Assembly (NCBI GenBank): GCA_001464765.1
Contig: LNDV01000010.1
Location: 186,001 to 250,000 of the forward strand
Origin: Betaproteobacteria bacterium Ga0077526
GTDB lineage: Bacteria > Pseudomonadota > Gammaproteobacteria > Burkholderiales > Ga0077523
Direction of reading: 5' to 3'
Length of the DNA stretch: 64,000 nucleotides
The notes below the pieces were generated by a model that was given only the letters and a program-made list of their open reading frames with translations, made no database searches and had not been told where the DNA came from. Position 1 is the stretch's first letter, and every line of letters begins with the position of its first letter. Of the stretch, positions 26,014 through 34,660 are shown piece after piece. A program made the translations under genes and the position numbers.

Positions 26014-29000
26014 ATGAGCCAGAAGACCATCCGCATCTTTCTCGCATCCCCGAAGGACACGGAGGAAGCGCGCAAGAAGATCGTTTCGGCCGTCGAAGCG
26101 ATCAACGCCGATCCGGCCTACCGCGACTGCCTCAGGGTGGAACTCGTGCGGTGGGACGACCCCGCGAAACCCGTGCCGTGTTCCTTTCTACGCAACCCTC
26201 AGAACGATGTCGTCACCTACGCTGGTGACCCCGGTGCCTGCCATCTGGTGGTGGGACTGTTTCGGCATGTGTTCGGCTCGCCCCTGCCCGAAGCTGACTA
26301 TGGGCTCTCGCCCGATGGCGATCCCTGGACGGGGACGGAGTGGGAGATCACACGAGGCGTCGCGGCTGCCCAGGCGGGGCAGGTGAGAGACGTCTGGGTC
26401 TATCGCGATGTGACCCCGTTTCAACTGGATGTCAATCTCTCCTCTGCAGAAGCAGCAGACCGTTTTGGTCAGCACAGGCGCGTGTCGGGCTATCTGGAGT
26501 CGTGTCGCGGCGCCGACCGTTCCATCCTTCGAGGTATCAACGAATACGAGGGTCCCGCCGATCTGCCAGCACAGTTCGGCCCCAGGCTGCGGGAGTGGCT
26601 GACCAAGCAGTACCTTGACTCGACCTATGTCGCGAATGCTGGCGGAGGGGGGAAGGCTGCCAACCCCGACCCGCTAGACCCCGATCAGCAGCGGCTGCTC
26701 GACATCCTGCTGGAGAGCGAAGATCCCCTCGACGACAGCTTGGTCGACCGAGTCCGCACATGCCCCGTGCGAGGCATTCGGTCCTACCTCCTGTCGCGTT
26801 ACGCGTATTGGTCAACCCGCGCGCACGGCCGCCTCGACCGGCAGTTCGTGAATCTAGATCTGCTGGTGGACCACGGCCCGGGCAGCGAAGCGGAGCGGTT
26901 CTCGGTGGAACTGCGTTACGACTCTCTGAGCACACTGCTTTCGACACATGCCGATGTAGGTGCCTGGGTGCTGGTCGGCGACCCGGGCTGCGGCAAGTCG
27001 ACCGTACTGCAGCATTTCGAACTGACGCAGGCTCGCGCGGTCTTGCGGGCGATCGCCGGTGGGACCGAGCGGCCCTCGCTATGTGTCTGGCAACGGCTCG
27101 CGGACTACAGTGCGGGCTCCCCTGCGCCGCAGGAGTGGCTGGACGCCCAATGGACCACCCGATATCCGCATCTCCCGTCCTTGGCTGAACTTGCCGAGCG
27201 CTTCGAACTGCGCTTTCTGCTCGATGGGTTGAACGAACTGAAGGCCGAACCCGGCGAGACCTATCGCCAGGCGGTGCGGGCCTTTGCGGATTGGGCTGCT
27301 TCCGAATCGGCGCACCCGTTGGCGGCTCCATTGTTCAGCGTGCGCACATTGGAGTATTCGGAATCACTGAGTTCCGAAACGCTCACGGTACGTCAGATCC
27401 GAATGGCACGGTGGACGTCCGATCAGATGCGGCACTACTGCGCCTTGCGGCTCGGTCTGGACAACACTTTGTGGCGGGCGATCGAGAGGGACAAGGGGAT
27501 TCACGCGGTATGCGAATTGCCTTTCAACCTAGCCGCCCAGTGCGAAGTTCATGCTGCGCTCGGCCGACCAGCCAAGGGACGCGCCGAGCTGCTGAGTGCC
27601 TTGATCTGGCAGCGTCTGCAGCGCGGGCACAGCAAACGCGAGCTCGACGGCGACGGCCTGCTCAGCGAGCGCGATCGCAAGCAACTCAATGATTCGCGCT
27701 TTTGGCGCGAACACCTGCTGGATCTGCCCGCGGAGGGCTCGCTGATTCCCGGGCTCGACGAGCAGGCTGAGATCATGCACCGCGCCGGGCGAGGCGCCGA
27801 GGTGAGCGTGCAAGACAAGGACGTCGCGCTGTGGTTCACGCATCCCCGTCAACGCGAGGCATGGCTCGCCGCCGTGCAGTCGCTAGGCCTAGCCGAGACC
27901 GAGCTGTCCGGGCGGTTCCGATACGCGCATCAGCTCTGGCAGGAGTTCTTCGCGGCGCGGAGCCTCCGCGATAGTGCAGCTGATCTCCCCGAAGGCATTG
28001 CGCCGCCCGAGCTCGCGCCGATGGCGACTGTTCTCTCGGGCCTAGCCGTTCAGGACCCCTTGCCCGGCCCTGGCGTCTCCCCCTGGGAAGAGGCCATCAA
28101 GCTCGCGGTGCAGCTTTCGTCCGAACCGGACACGTGGATCGGAACGCTGATGGAGGTCAATCTTGCCCTCGCGGGTCGTGCCGCGGAGACGCTGCGCGGT
28201 CGCCTGGCGGCGCCATGCCTCGACAACTTGCGGTGGCGACTGGTACATCGCAGTCGCGATGCCGCGACGGACCTCAGGTTACGCATCGAGGCCGCAGAGG
28301 CACTCGGTCCGCTGGGTGATCCCCGATATCGTGAGGGGCGCGGCCCGGGTGGTATTCGATATCTCGTGGCGGACGGCCCGTACTGGATCCGGATTCCGGG
28401 CGGGCGATACACGTTGGGGAGTGAAGAGGGCGACTCCGATGAACGGCCGGTCATCTCCGTCGATCTTCAGGCCTTTTCGATGGCCTGGGCGCCGGTTACG
28501 AACGCCGAGTTCGCCTGCTTCGTTGATGCGGGGGGCTACGAAGACGAACAGTGGTGGGTGGGCGAAGTTGCCAATCAATGGTGGCGCGGTGAACTGTCCA
28601 ACGAAGAGCGGATGTCCTGGTGGCGGGCACGGATTGCGGCGCTGCGGGAGGACTTCGATGCGGCTGTGAAGCAGTACTTTCCCCGGGAAACGGAGGCTTT
28701 CATCGAAGGGAAACTCCGTGCTTACGCAGCGTGGACCGAACAAGAGGCGGAAGACGCCGTTCATCGGGGCTACGGCGCCTGGCGCCATCGGTCGCCTAGC
28801 GAGTGGGCGAACGCCCGCTTCAACCAACCCGGCCAGCCGATTGTCGGGGTGAGCCTCTTCGAGGCCGAGGCCTATTGTCGATGGCTGTCGGTGCAGTGCG
28901 GGCAGCCCATGCGCCTGCCTGCGGAAGCGGAGTGGGAGGCGGCCGCCCGCGGGCAATCGGCCCATCGGTGGCCGTGGGGGGGCGACGAGCCGTTGCTGGC

Positions 29001-29316
29001 CCAGATTAACGCCGATCCTGCCCACCTGCGGCGGACAAGCCCAGTGGGCGCGTTTCCCGACGGGGACACGGCGCCAATTCTGGGGTTGACGGACCTCTCC
29101 GGCAATGTCTGGGAATGGACGGCCAGCGCCTACTCGGATCACCTTGACGCCCAGTCTGCGACGACATCCGCTGGGGACGTTGTGCTCCCGCGGGCGGTTC
29201 GCGGCGGGTCGTGGGGTCTCGATGCAGACGACTGCCGCGCCACCTATCGCGGCCACGGCCGCCCGGGCGGTCGCCACTACGGTCTGGGTTTTCGCGTGGT
29301 TTGCGGCCCAACGTAG
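26014..29316 (+). CDS. DUF4062-like - NACHT NTPase - FGE/C-type-lectin protein
   Basis: This is an 1100-residue cytoplasmic protein. The N-terminal ~170 residues begin TIRIFLASPKDTEEAR, like DUF4062/TIR-related domains. A NACHT NTPase follows, with Walker A VGDPGCGKSTVLQHF near 325 and Walker B FLLDGLNEL near 402, plus a helical region. Residues ~790-1100 form an FGE-sulfatase (PF03781) fold, starting WIRIPGGRYTLGSEEGD and ending GLGFRVV. In the place of the catalytic Cys pair only the second Cys remains (GGSWGLDADDC), so formylglycine formation is unlikely and ligand binding more plausible. The last ~30 codons look like a DGR variable region. The start at ATG 26014 gives the domain immediately; an in-frame ATG lies 17 codons upstream. 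An IS1380 element sits just after the stop. Confidence 0.8.
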   Translation: MSQKTIRIFLASPKDTEEARKKIVSAVEAINADPAYRDCLRVELVRWDDPAKPVPCSFLRNPQNDVVTYAGDPGACHLVVGLFRHVFGSPLPEADYGLSPDGDPWTGTEWEITRGVAAAQAGQVRDVWVYRDVTPFQLDVNLSSAEAADRFGQHRRVSGYLESCRGADRSILRGINEYEGPADLPAQFGPRLREWLTKQYLDSTYVANAGGGGKAANPDPLDPDQQRLLDILLESEDPLDDSLVDRVRTCPVRGIRSYLLSRYAYWSTRAHGRLDRQFVNLDLLVDHGPGSEAERFSVELRYDSLSTLLSTHADVGAWVLVGDPGCGKSTVLQHFELTQARAVLRAIAGGTERPSLCVWQRLADYSAGSPAPQEWLDAQWTTRYPHLPSLAELAERFELRFLLDGLNELKAEPGETYRQAVRAFADWAASESAHPLAAPLFSVRTLEYSESLSSETLTVRQIRMARWTSDQMRHYCALRLGLDNTLWRAIERDKGIHAVCELPFNLAAQCEVHAALGRPAKGRAELLSALIWQRLQRGHSKRELDGDGLLSERDRKQLNDSRFWREHLLDLPAEGSLIPGLDEQAEIMHRAGRGAEVSVQDKDVALWFTHPRQREAWLAAVQSLGLAETELSGRFRYAHQLWQEFFAARSLRDSAADLPEGIAPPELAPMATVLSGLAVQDPLPGPGVSPWEEAIKLAVQLSSEPDTWIGTLMEVNLALAGRAAETLRGRLAAPCLDNLRWRLVHRSRDAATDLRLRIEAAEALGPLGDPRYREGRGPGGIRYLVADGPYWIRIPGGRYTLGSEEGDSDERPVISVDLQAFSMAWAPVTNAEFACFVDAGGYEDEQWWVGEVANQWWRGELSNEERMSWWRARIAALREDFDAAVKQYFPRETEAFIEGKLRAYAAWTEQEAEDAVHRGYGAWRHRSPSEWANARFNQPGQPIVGVSLFEAEAYCRWLSVQCGQPMRLPAEAEWEAAARGQSAHRWPWGGDEPLLAQINADPAHLRRTSPVGAFPDGDTAPILGLTDLSGNVWEWTASAYSDHLDAQSATTSAGDVVLPRAVRGGSWGLDADDCRATYRGHGRPGGRHYGLGFRVVCGPT
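29212..29301 (+). other. candidate DGR variable region in the NACHT-FGE gene
   Basis: From the Trp of GGSW to GFRV, the codons follow the DGR variable-region layout. The 13 positions expected to be AAY in a template are ggt ctc gat, gac, tat, ggc cac ggc cgc, ggt, cac tac ggt: all end in C or T. The segment ends with 24 bases identical to those in the gene at 36185-38989, where an initiation-of-mutagenic-homing site would lie. No template repeat is visible in the window. Confidence 0.5.
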
Positions 29317-29325
29317 GAGCCCTAG

Positions 29326-30899
29326 CCCGGATGTTTCACGAGCCGCTTGAATTGGCCGGCAATAGGGTCTGACTGCGCGATCGCACAGGTTCGTGATCGA
29401 TCCGACGAAGTCGGAGGGTGCTTTCGTCTGCGCAGGCGACACTAGTCCCTACCCCCGTTGTCTATAGCGTGCCGGGGTCAACACTTCTTGGGCTCTATCG
29501 ATTGGCGCCGCTCAGGCGCGCGGCCGCCAGCGCGAACAGCTCCCGAAGCGGGTGATGGGAGGCGTACATCAGCCGCACCCGCCGGGTGTTCTTGAGCATC
29601 GCCACCTCGATCTTGAGCAGGCGAACACGAATCGTCGCCGCGCTCGCATTGGCCAGCTCGGTGGCCCGGAGCGCCAGCGCACAGCCGGTGCATCAGTGTG
29701 TAGGTCAGCGCGGCCAACAGCAGCCGGAACTGATTGGCCAGGAACTTGTGGCAACTGGCCCGGGTGCCGAACAGATCGAGTTGCGCTTCCTAGATCCGGT
29801 TCTCCGCCTCCCCGCGCTGACAGCACAGCGTGTCGTAGAGCTCATCGGCCTGCCCCGCACTGTTGCTGACCACGAAGCGCGGGTTGTTGCCCTGCGCTCC
29901 TTACTCCAGCCGAGCGATTACCCGTCGCTTGTGCGCCCAGCCCTGGGCGGCGCAGGTGAACTCGCCGATCTCGCGCTGCTTGATGCCGCTGGCGGCGGTC
30001 TGCTCGGCCAGCGCCTGCTCCACCATCGAGACCTGGTACTCCAGCCGCGCGTTGCGCGCCACCCCCAGCACGTAGCACACGCGCTGACTCTCACACCAGC
30101 GCATCAGCCGCTCCCGGCAGTATCCCGAATTCCCCCGCACGATGATCGGCACCCCCGGCCACGCCCGGCGCAGCCGTCCGATCACCAGCTTCAGCACCGC
30201 CGTGACGTTCTTCTCCCGTCGATGCGGCTTCGCCTCAGGTAGCACGCCAGCATCGCCCGCCCGCAGAACCCGTAAAGCGTTAGGTAGCAGTGCTGGTCGT
30301 AGTGGCGGTGGAGCTCCCTCAGATCCTGCTGCCCGTGCAGCGGCAGTCGGAGGCGCGTCCACGTCGAGCACCAGACCACTCGGAGCGCGCTCGTGCGCGG
30401 CGATGAACTGCTCGATCAGCACCTCGTGCAGCGCCAACGCCTTCTCCCGCGTGGCTCGCGTCTCCATCCGACTGAGCGTCGGCGCGCTGGCCGGCGCCTC
30501 ATCGCCGCCCACCGCTGTCTGAATCACCAGATCCTCGCGCAGCCGCCCGTGATCGTTCCGATCCTCGTGGCCGCAGCACAGCCCGTAGATGCGCAGCGCC
30601 AACAACGTCCGCAGCGAATGACGGATGGGTCCCGGATCGCGCGGATCGCACAACTTCGCGGCCGCTATACGCGTCAGCCCCATGCGCTCGTCGACTCGCC
30701 GCAGCAGCATCAGCCCTCCCGTCGCTGGACAGATCCCCACCTGAGAAATCCGCCTCGATCACCCGGCGTCCAAGCCGTCCGAAATCGATCCGACTACCGG
30801 TACACTCTGAGATGGCGAAGCCTCCTCCCAAACATCCGCAAATGCTTGGAAAGCCTCAGGCTTTGGAGGTCTCGCCTCCTACCTCATGAAATTTCCGGG
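29326..30899 (-). mobile_element. degenerate IS1380-family insertion sequence
   Basis: The element is bounded by 17-base inverted repeats, CCCGGATGTTTCACGAG at 29326-29342 and the complement of CCCGGAAATTTCATGAG at 30883-30899, with three mismatches. The 4-base direct repeat CTAG flanks it at 29322-29325 and 30900-30903, matching the 4-base target duplication of this family. Length is 1574 bases. It inserted five bases after the stop codon of the NACHT-FGE gene, leaving that gene intact but probably cutting it from any downstream partner. Confidence 0.8.
29495..30831 (-). pseudogene. IS1380-family transposase, multiply frameshifted
   Basis: The transposase can be followed across frames on the minus strand. 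The N-terminus reads GRLGRRVIEADFSGG, then the frame shifts near 30740 to MLLRRVDERMGLTR and LALRIYGLCCGHEDRNDH. The catalytic VLDVDA strand is followed by another shift, so that LPLHGQQDLRELH and LYGFCGRAMLA lie in a second frame. The frame then returns for VPIIVRGNSGYCRERLM and ends at an in-frame stop near 29900. NQFRLLLAALTYTLMHRL and the C-terminal KNTRRVRLMYASHHPLRELF occur farther on, ending at 29495. At least three frame changes and two internal stops show that it is inactive. Confidence 0.8.
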
Positions 30900-30903
30900 C
30901 TAG

Positions 30904-31420
30904 ACCTTGGCGGGGCGCGCAGCGCTCCGCTAGCCGGACGTTCGCAAAGACTTTCTTATAAAGCGGCCTTCCAGCGGAAAGCGGGAGAGAATATGGGCGC
31001 GCAAACCCCAAGTGTCAGCGTAGTGGAGGTGCTTCACCAGCCGCTGATAGCGGTGTCGAACTCGGTGAAGCTGATGGCGTCGCGGCGTCACGCGTCATAG
31101 CTTCCCGTCAGGCGGCGGGTAGCGGCAACCACCTTGCTGAAGAACTGATCGAGACGGTCAGACAGGCACCGTCTCAGTAAGCAGTGCTGCGCCGCATCAT
31201 TCCAATGCGACGTTGACACGGTTAAGCAGACGGCAGATACGATCGATTGACTAATCCTTGACAGTGATGGCGTGAAGGAGTTATGAATTAGTCACATGTT
31301 GTGTTGTAGCCAGACTTCGAGTGCCCGGCAAAGTTTGTGTCATTTGCGTTGACGTGATCAATGACAAGCAAAGACAAGAGCAAGGTCAAGTGATCTGCCT
31401 CCTTTTGGAGGCCCTCGGTA
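30904..31420. other. 517-base gene-free stretch between IS1380 and IS3 elements
   Basis: The stretch separates the IS1380 right end from the IS3 left end. On the minus strand about 31240-31030 there is a broken reading, with LSDRLDQFFSKVVAATRRL followed by a stop and then RRDAISFTEFDTAISGW before another stop, suggesting the eroded tail of an unknown gene. No intact gene, tRNA or clear repeat is visible. It is best read as debris between two insertion sequences. Confidence 0.4.
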
Positions 31421-31459
31421 CCTTGAGACAATGGCCCCGACGATCCCAGTGAGGAGCGT

Positions 31460-31723
31460 ATGAAGAAGAGCCGTTTCACCGAAGAGAAGATGTTCGCCAT
31501 CCTACGGGAAGCCGACCGAAGCTCGGTCGCCGAGACCGCGAAGAAGCATGGCGTCTCGGAGCAGACCATCTACAACTGGCGTAAGCACTTCGGCGAGATT
31601 GAGCCCGCAGAGATCAAGCGGCTGCGGGCGCTCGAGGCCGAGAACGCCGCTCCCAAGCGCCTAGTCGCGGAGCACGTCATGGCGATCGACACGCTCAAGG
31701 TGCTCAATCGCCAAAAGTGGTGA
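31460..31723 (+). CDS. IS3-family transposase OrfA
   Basis: This 87-residue DNA-binding subunit begins MKKSRFTEEKMFAILREAD and contains a helix-turn-helix (VAETAKKHGVSEQTIYNWRK) followed by the leucine-zipper-like ALEAENAAPKRLVAEH segment. Full length for the family. A GAGGAG ribosome site precedes the ATG. It would normally be joined to OrfB by programmed frameshifting, but OrfB carries stops, so the element is inactive. Confidence 0.75.
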   Translation: MKKSRFTEEKMFAILREADRSSVAETAKKHGVSEQTIYNWRKHFGEIEPAEIKRLRALEAENAAPKRLVAEHVMAIDTLKVLNRQKW

Positions 31724-32550
31724 ACTGGCAGGCTCGCCTTGAGTAGGTTTCCTTTCGCGTTGAACGGGGCCACAGCCAGCGTCGGGCGTGCGAACTGATC
31801 GGAATTGCGCGTTCTGCGGCGCGTCGGGAGCCGACGCTGCCGGTGAAGGATGCGCCGGCCGCGGAAGCCATGAAGCGACTGGCGGCACAGTATCCGCGCT
31901 AAGGATACCGGCGGGTTCTAGTCTTCCTGAATCGGGAGGGGCACAAGATGGGCGTCAAGCGGGCATGGCGGCTTTGGTGCAAAGCGAAGCTACAAGTGCC
32001 GAAACGACGACTCCGCTGGCGCGTGTCGAGCTTTCGGCCGAGACCACTTCCAGCGCACGGCCCGAATCAGGTCTGGGCCTACGACTTCGTGTTCGATGCC
32101 ACCGCCAGCAAGCAGACCTTGAAGTGCCTGACCGTTGTCGACGAGTTCACCGCGGAGTGCCTCGCCATCGACGTTGGTGCCTCCGTTCGCTCCGGACGCG
32201 TCATCGAGGTACTCGCCAAGCTCGTGAGCGAACGAGGCGCTCCTCGGTACCTGCGCTCCGACAACGGCCCGGAGTTCGTCAGCGCGGCCGTCTTACGCTG
32301 GTTGGCAGAGGCGGAGATTGGTACCGCCCACATCGCCCCCGGTAAGCCCTGGCAGAACGGCAACAACGAGAGGTTCAACGGGAAGTTCCGCGACGAGTGC
32401 CTGAGCGTCGAGTGGTTCCGCAGTCGCACGGAGGCGAAGGTAGTGATCGAAGCCTAGCGGGTGCACTACAACACCGTCCGGCCTCATTCCCGACTGGACT
32501 ACTTGACCCCTGAGCAGTTCAAGCAGCAGCATCCAGTCTCATCCACTTAG
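31720..32550 (+). pseudogene. IS3-family transposase OrfB, interrupted by three stop codons
   Basis: One frame runs from the GTG at 31720 to the stop at 32548-32550. It is interrupted by TAG at 31744, TAA at 31900 (inside YPR-stop-GYRRV, where a Tyr codon is expected) and TAG at 32455 (where a Trp is expected before RVHYNTVRPHS). Between stops the HTH segment RRACELIGIARSAAR and the rve/DDE integrase core are clear: [12 protein letters not shown] (first Asp), [12 protein letters not shown] (second Asp) and [16 protein letters not shown] (Glu). Point mutations rather than frameshifts killed it. Confidence 0.8.
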
Positions 32551-32585
32551 GGGGCCAGTCTCAACTAGGCGCTGGCATTAAATGA

Positions 32586-32657
32586 CGGTGGGCAGATCAT
32601 GCCCAAATTCTCTAGCTGGTGCTATAAACGGTGGGCAGGTCATGCCCCCATTCTCTA
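32586..32657. repeat. two 29-base direct repeats, period 43
   Basis: CGGTGGGCAGATCATGCCC at 32586 and CGGTGGGCAGGTCATGCCC at 32629 begin two 29-base copies that both end ATTCTCTA and differ at three bases. They lie just outside the IS3 right end and just before the lipoprotein gene. Repeated terminal motifs of this kind occur at IS21-type element ends, so a lost element end is one reading; an operator for the lipoprotein gene is another. Two copies are too few for a CRISPR array. Confidence 0.5.
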
Positions 32658-32672
32658 CACAGCGAGGTGACC

Positions 32673-33353
32673 TTGAGAGTTCCTGAGTTAGATAACTTTC
32701 TTCGCGCGCTCCGCGTAGTTGGGGCCGCTGCAGTGCTGATGCTTTTGACTTCGTGCGATAAAGTTGAGGAACCAATAGAACCCCCACAGCCTCCCGCGCC
32801 ACCCGCACCACCTATCGCGCCACCCGCACCACCTCTCGCGCCACCCGCACAGCCTTCCGCGTCGGCAGACTTCCGTGCCGGGAAATTGAAGTTCGATCAT
32901 GGCGAACCATTCGTAGATGAATACGTCGATGTTCGCAGTATCGTCGGGACGGAAGATTTCAAGATAGTCGTTCTTGCAACTTGGTGTCCGTTCAGCAAGA
33001 AATTCTTGCAACGAGCCTCCAGTAACTCAAGCTTGGCGAGAGAGTACAGCCTGTTCTTAGTGTACGAGAATGAGTTCAAAAAAGCAGTGGAGAGAGAAGT
33101 AGAGCAAGGACGGCAATCTGAGATGTGGGCAACCGAGACGATGAACTCAGAAGAAAATGTGGGGCGGATGTTCGTCGACCCAGATTTGTTGCGAACGACG
33201 ACGATTCCGATTTATGTGATCAAAGGAGGAACGCTATCCGAAGTCGTCGACGGGTTCCCAGAGCGTATCAGTTGTTCGGGGGCAGTATGTCAGGAATCAG
33301 ACGTCACGACCGCCGAATACAATATGCTGGACAAAAGTGATTTCAAGGACTGA
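32673..33353 (+). CDS. thioredoxin-like lipoprotein with proline-rich linker
   Basis: This is a 226-residue predicted lipoprotein. A hydrophobic signal ends in the lipobox LLTSC, with the acylated Cys near residue 28. A Pro/Ala linker of about 35 residues is encoded by tandem 24-base repeats. The remaining ~165 residues have a thioredoxin-like layout: strand FKIVVLATWCPFSKKFL, with CPFS in place of CxxC, and a cis-Pro-like TTIPIYVIKGG. A single Cys at the active position suggests a glutaredoxin-type or non-redox role. The TTG at 32673 follows a GAGGTGA ribosome site and gives a compact signal peptide; the upstream frame overlaps the direct repeats. Base composition is visibly lower in G+C than the island average. 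Confidence 0.6.
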   Translation: MRVPELDNFLRALRVVGAAAVLMLLTSCDKVEEPIEPPQPPAPPAPPIAPPAPPLAPPAQPSASADFRAGKLKFDHGEPFVDEYVDVRSIVGTEDFKIVVLATWCPFSKKFLQRASSNSSLAREYSLFLVYENEFKKAVEREVEQGRQSEMWATETMNSEENVGRMFVDPDLLRTTTIPIYVIKGGTLSEVVDGFPERISCSGAVCQESDVTTAEYNMLDKSDFKD

Positions 33354-33733
33354 TGTTTATCGCAAAGACTCACCACAAAAGAAGTCTGCGAAAAGACTTG
33401 AAGGGCGTTGCACGTGGAGAAGTTGAAGGTAAGCATCGTTTCTCGGTTCGTTCTGGCGCACAGCAGTTTGACTCCAGCCCAAATCATCGGCGCCCCGACA
33501 ACTATGACGGGTTGGTAGCGGAAATGATTTCTTGACAAGAAAACTCAGCATGTTCGCATGATGTGTACACTGCGTCTAAGGTTTGGGGCGGAACCGGAAC
33601 GTGTGGCAGGGCAATGGACTACTTACTACCTTGAAGGCGGCTGTCGGTGGTCAGAGTGCTTTGGCCCGATGTGCAGTTACCGCGCTTCGCCTTGTGGCTT
33701 GAAAAAGTGATGTTTAGCTCTTCAAGAGGGGGC
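33354..33733. other. 380-base gene-free stretch
   Basis: Short open frames here have no ribosome site or similarity. The stretch is relatively A+T-rich and probably contains the promoter of the three-gene operon that starts at 33734. No repeat or mobile-element end was recognised. Confidence 0.35.
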
Positions 33734-34660
33734 ATGAGACTCATGACTCGCAAAATTCGAACGTCAGATCGCAATCAGGTGAGAGACGCCCTTGGCGTCC
33801 GATACTCGCGGTGGCTGCGGTGTATTGGGGCATTGGTTCTTCTAGTATCGTTGTCCTGCAGTGGTTTGGTTTCTGGACAAGATCATTGCTCCGTAGTATT
33901 CGGGCAAGTGACAACGGGCGCGAAGCATAAGACGATGCCCATAGACGCTAGTGAAGTTGATACGCTAGAAGCTATTCGGGCAACGAACGAGTACAGTATC
34001 TATGTTAAGAAGCTGAAGAGCGCGTCGACCTTTCGGATTCTTGCTATTGGGGCGGCTGACGCGATCCATGTGAAAGGGTCGGTAGCCGCTTCAGACTTTA
34101 TCGGTAAATTTGTGACGTTGAGCAAGGGGAGAGAGTTGCAGATCGTCGTCCAAGGAATGAACCAGGACGATATTGCTGCATTAAGACAGACAGTCGAAGC
34201 GCGTACGCTGAGGTCCAGCATGTACTTCACTAGAGTAGATCAAGCTGGGGATGTGGTGGTTGCTATGAAGGCGTTGTCGCGAAAGGTCGACTTTAGTGGC
34301 GTAACGGTGCGAGAGCTTGGCACTGAGCAGCGTGCGGCGCGCGTCGGTTTCTCAGCGGAGCTTGACGGTGGTACTCAGTTGGCGCATTGGACGGTTAGGG
34401 TGTTTGGAAAGGGAAATGGTATTGCGGGAGATTTCATGCAGGCTCTCATGCGATTGATCGACCGTATCTTGCAGGCACTGCCCATCGGGATCTCGGCTTC
34501 GGACGCCACAAGGCGAATTCGTTCAAATCTCGCGAAAGATCTCGGCCAACTTGCTGTGGCTTATGGTGTCAATGACGTCGTCTTCGATCTGAAAGTCGAC
34601 ATCGACTCGCGCGATGTCTATATTGCTGGTGAGGGATCAGGCCATTGCAAACAGTCGTGA
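33734..34660 (+). CDS. exported hypothetical protein, first gene of a three-gene operon
   Basis: This 308-residue protein is not recognised. A basic N-terminus is followed by a hydrophobic segment (about residues 33-50, CIGALVLLVSLSCSGLVSG), indicating a signal peptide or membrane anchor, and a soluble domain rich in beta-strand patterns (FRILAIGAADAIHVKG, ELQIVVQGMN). The ATG at 33734 is preceded by a purine-rich GAGGGGG; ATGs at 33710 and 33743 are alternatives. The next gene's GTG overlaps this stop as GTGA, so the genes are translationally coupled. Codon use is less G+C-rich than in neighbours, suggesting recent transfer. Confidence 0.55.
   Translation: MRLMTRKIRTSDRNQVRDALGVRYSRWLRCIGALVLLVSLSCSGLVSGQDHCSVVFGQVTTGAKHKTMPIDASEVDTLEAIRATNEYSIYVKKLKSASTFRILAIGAADAIHVKGSVAASDFIGKFVTLSKGRELQIVVQGMNQDDIAALRQTVEARTLRSSMYFTRVDQAGDVVVAMKALSRKVDFSGVTVRELGTEQRAARVGFSAELDGGTQLAHWTVRVFGKGNGIAGDFMQALMRLIDRILQALPIGISASDATRRIRSNLAKDLGQLAVAYGVNDVVFDLKVDIDSRDVYIAGEGSGHCKQS

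Larger units (their letters stand above)
31421..32566 (+). mobile_element. degenerate IS3-family insertion sequence
   Basis: OrfA and a stop-riddled OrfB lie between imperfect inverted ends: TTGAGACAATGGCCCC at 31422-31437 and the complement of TTGAGACTGGCCCC at 32551-32564. Length (about 1.15 kb) and gene order fit IS3, and the OrfA sequence resembles the IS407 group. No target duplication is clear. It lies close to the IS1380 remnant, so this part of the island has been a repeated insertion target. Confidence 0.7.

Noticed and set aside
30904..31420. Possible DGR reverse transcriptase, Avd or template repeat between the IS elements
   Set aside because: I looked here because variable regions lie on both sides, but found no reverse-transcriptase catalytic motif and no adenine-rich copy of the variable segments.
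32586..32657. Possible CRISPR repeats
   Set aside because: Only two copies exist, with a 14-base gap between them, which is too short for a spacer, and no cas gene is present.
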